Below, in pieces: positions 3,905-5,525 of a stretch of DNA of 5,525 nucleotides (positions are counted from its first letter, which is position 1; every line of letters begins with the position of its first letter). The DNA is from an uncultured Clostridia bacterium (lineage in GTDB: Bacteria; Bacillota; Clostridia; Christensenellales; CAG-138). The position numbers and the translations under genes are program-made. The DNA lies in NCBI GenBank assembly GCA_937913075.1, contig CALEPU010000151.1, forward strand, positions 1 to 5,525, read 5' to 3'. A model generated the notes under the pieces. The model saw only the letters and a list, made by a program, of their open reading frames with translations, searched no databases and was not told the DNA's origin.

Positions 3905-5525
3905 TTAATCGAGGAGCTCTTTCAGCTTATCTCCCATAAATGATAGCAGCTTCTCGGCCTGCTCGTGGCATGCGTTTTCGGTATTGCCGACAGCTCCAAT
4001 GTAGAGCTTCAGCTTTGGCTCGGTTCCGCTTGGACGAATTGTTACCCACGCGCCTTGAGAGAGGATATAGCGCAGCGCGTTCGACTTGGGAAGACCTGTC
4101 GGTTCCTCGGTTCCGTTTATCCTGTTATATTTAAGCTGAGCGTTATGATCCTCATATACCTCGACTGGCACTCCTGCGATATTATCGAAGGGCTCGGCGG
4201 CAAGCAAGCTCATGGCGTTTGCAATTTTCGCCATGCCTTCTTTGCCCGAAAGAGTATAGGACTTAACATGCTCGTCATAATAGCCGTACTCGTTGTAAAT
4301 ATCCCGAAGCACCCCGTAAAGGCTCTTGCCCATGGTTCCGTAGTACACCGCCGCCTCACATAGCATCATTGAAGCACAGATAGCATCCTTATCCCTGGCA
4401 AAAGTACCGGCAAGACTGCCGTAGCTTTCCTCAAAGCCAAAGAGGAAATTGTATTCGCCGGTCTTCTCGCAATGCTCGATCCATTCGGATATAAAGCGGA
4501 AGCCTGTCAGAACGTCCTTGATCTCAACGCCGTATTTGGCGCATATCGCGTCCGCAAGCCTTGTTGAGACAAAGGACTTGACAACGAGTCCGTTATAGGG
4601 CAAGGTGCCGCTCTCCGCCATCGAGGCGAGTTTATAGCGGCATAATAGCGCACCTGTCTGGTTACCGGTCAGCAGCATAAAGCTGCCGTCGGGCTTGCGT
4701 ATGGCTGCACCGAGGCGGTCGCTGTCGGGATCGGTAGCGAGTATTAGGTCTGCACCAACTTCGTCTGCAAGCTTGATTGCAAGTGCAAAGGCGTTCTTAT
4801 CCTCGGGGTTTGGCGCTTTTACGGTGGGGAAGCTGCCGTCGGGGAGCTCCTGTTCGGGAACAACGCTGACGTTTGTAATGCCTACCCTTTGCAGCACTGC
4901 CCTTACAGGCACATTGCCGCTGCCGTGCAGAGGGGTATAGACGACCTTCAACTCACCGCCGTGAGCATCGAGAACGTCGGGATGGAGCAGCAGCGTTTTC
5001 GCAAGCGCATAATACTGCTCGTCGATCTCCGTTCCGATAACGGTCAGAAGCCCGCTTGAAAGCGCAGTCGAGTATTCCATAGGCTCAACGTCGAAATAGT
5101 CCACTCTACGGATATTATCGAGAATCGCGGAAGCCCTGTCAGGCGCACACTGCCCGCCGTCCTCCCAATATACCTTATAGCCGTTATACTCGGGAGGGTT
5201 GTGGCTGGCGGTTATCACAACTCCCGCGATGCAGCCAAGATACCGTACAGTGAAAGAAAGCTGAGGTACACTGCGAAGGCTGCTGTAAAGGTAGCACTTT
5301 ATGCCGTAGGAACAGAGCGTGAGAGCCGTTTCCATTGCGAAAACGTCGGACATATTGCGGCTGTCGTAAGCGATAGCGATTCCACGCTCCTTTGCGGCTG
5401 AGCCTTCAAGCTGCTCAATCGCAAGAGCGAGACCTGCGGAGGCACGTCGGACGACGTATCGGTTCATGCGGTTAGTACCGACGCCGATCACTCCTCTAAG
5501 GCCGGCAGTTCCGAATTCGAGCTCT
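3905..5525 (-). CDS. Phosphoglucomutase / phosphomannomutase (alpha-D-phosphohexomutase, PGM2/PgcA type), 5' end outside window
   Basis: Cytosolic enzyme interconverting hexose 1- and 6-phosphates, feeding UDP-glucose, glycogen and envelope sugar synthesis. Numbering from the codon at 5491: catalytic phosphoserine loop TASHNP (94-99, Ser96); metal loop DPDSDR (254-259); sugar-specificity loop GFEESYG (352-358); and C-terminal phosphate-binding RPSGTEPKLKLY (486-497). All four active-site elements are intact. The frame stays open upstream of the GTG at 5491 to the window edge and encodes ELEFGTAGLRG, the conserved N-terminal segment of the family, so that GTG is an internal Val codon and the real start lies beyond 5525. 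539 residues are visible; relatives such as B. subtilis PgcA have about 580, so roughly 30-45 are missing. Glucose versus mannose preference cannot be read; PGM2-type proteins are mostly phosphoglucomutases. Convergent with gntR; promoter not visible. Confidence 0.95.
   Translation of the reverse strand, partial: ELEFGTAGLRGVIGVGTNRMNRYVVRRASAGLALAIEQLEGSAAKERGIAIAYDSRNMSDVFAMETALTLCSYGIKCYLYSSLRSVPQLSFTVRYLGCIAGVVITASHNPPEYNGYKVYWEDGGQCAPDRASAILDNIRRVDYFDVEPMEYSTALSSGLLTVIGTEIDEQYYALAKTLLLHPDVLDAHGGELKVVYTPLHGSGNVPVRAVLQRVGITNVSVVPEQELPDGSFPTVKAPNPEDKNAFALAIKLADEVGADLILATDPDSDRLGAAIRKPDGSFMLLTGNQTGALLCRYKLASMAESGTLPYNGLVVKSFVSTRLADAICAKYGVEIKDVLTGFRFISEWIEHCEKTGEYNFLFGFEESYGSLAGTFARDKDAICASMMLCEAAVYYGTMGKSLYGVLRDIYNEYGYYDEHVKSYTLSGKEGMAKIANAMSLLAAEPFDNIAGVPVEVYEDHNAQLKYNRINGTEEPTGLPKSNALRYILSQGAWVTIRPSGTEPKLKLYIGAVGNTENACHEQAEKLLSFMGDKLKELLD

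Noticed and set aside
5489..5491. GTG as the start codon of the mutase
   Set aside because: The frame is open upstream to the window edge and encodes the conserved FGTAGLRG segment; this is an internal Val codon of a gene cut by the window.
5512..5525. GAATTC directly followed by GAGCTC (EcoRI-SacI) at the right edge, as in pUC polylinkers
   Set aside because: These bases translate in frame as ELEF leading into GTAGLRG, the conserved N-terminal segment of the phosphohexomutase family, so they are native coding sequence rather than vector.

Overview
The window looks like chromosomal DNA of a Firmicutes bacterium, most likely an anaerobic Clostridia member of the Oscillospiraceae/Ruminococcaceae type. 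The basis is roughly balanced G+C, strong GGGAGG-type ribosome binding sites, three near-consensus SigA promoters, and a gene set (oxygen-sensitive Fe-S serine/cysteine lyase family, a divergent FolD, an FCD-type GntR regulator, a PGM2-type phosphosugar mutase) usual for gut Clostridia. The phylum-level inference is fairly firm; anything finer is a guess.

Layout. (1) 1-64: a short G+C-rich repeat/hairpin beyond the end of folD. It may be a weak terminator, or the last codons of a plus-strand gene cut by the window edge. (2) 65-2224, minus strand: a two-gene operon, an L-cysteine desulfidase/serine dehydratase-like gene (CyuA/YhaM family) followed 9 nt later by folD, whose ribosome binding site overlaps the upstream stop codon. 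(3) 2225-2404: a divergent promoter region. Two SigA promoters are arranged as exact mirror images about position 2307, and a 9-bp inverted repeat covers both -35 boxes. (4) 2405-2947, plus strand: a small lipoprotein of unknown function. (5) 2948-3149: a consensus promoter (TTGACA-17-TATAAT with an A/T-rich UP-like tract) and a 62-nt leader holding a possible 14-codon leader peptide whose stop overlaps the next start as ATGA. (6) 3150-3827, plus strand: a GntR-family FCD regulator. (7) 3844-3880: an intrinsic terminator. (8) 3905-5525, minus strand: a phosphoglucomutase/phosphomannomutase whose 5' end lies outside the window. Its reading frame runs through the right edge, so the apparent GTG start at 5491 is false.

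How the genes may work together. The Fe-S lyase would turn cysteine (or serine) into pyruvate and ammonia (plus sulfide from cysteine). FolD handles methylene-tetrahydrofolate, so the operon sits where serine/cysteine metabolism meets one-carbon metabolism. The mirror-image promoter region suggests the lipoprotein and this operon may share regulation. The GntR protein is a candidate local regulator, but its ligand and targets cannot be read from the sequence. The mutase is probably an independent housekeeping gene.

Most notable points: FolD lacks the residues aligned with the catalytic Lys and Gln needed for cyclohydrolase activity; the divergent promoter symmetry; and the ATGA-coupled leader ORF before gntR, which has no good ribosome binding site of its own. 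I see no mobile element, CRISPR array, RNA gene or defence system here.
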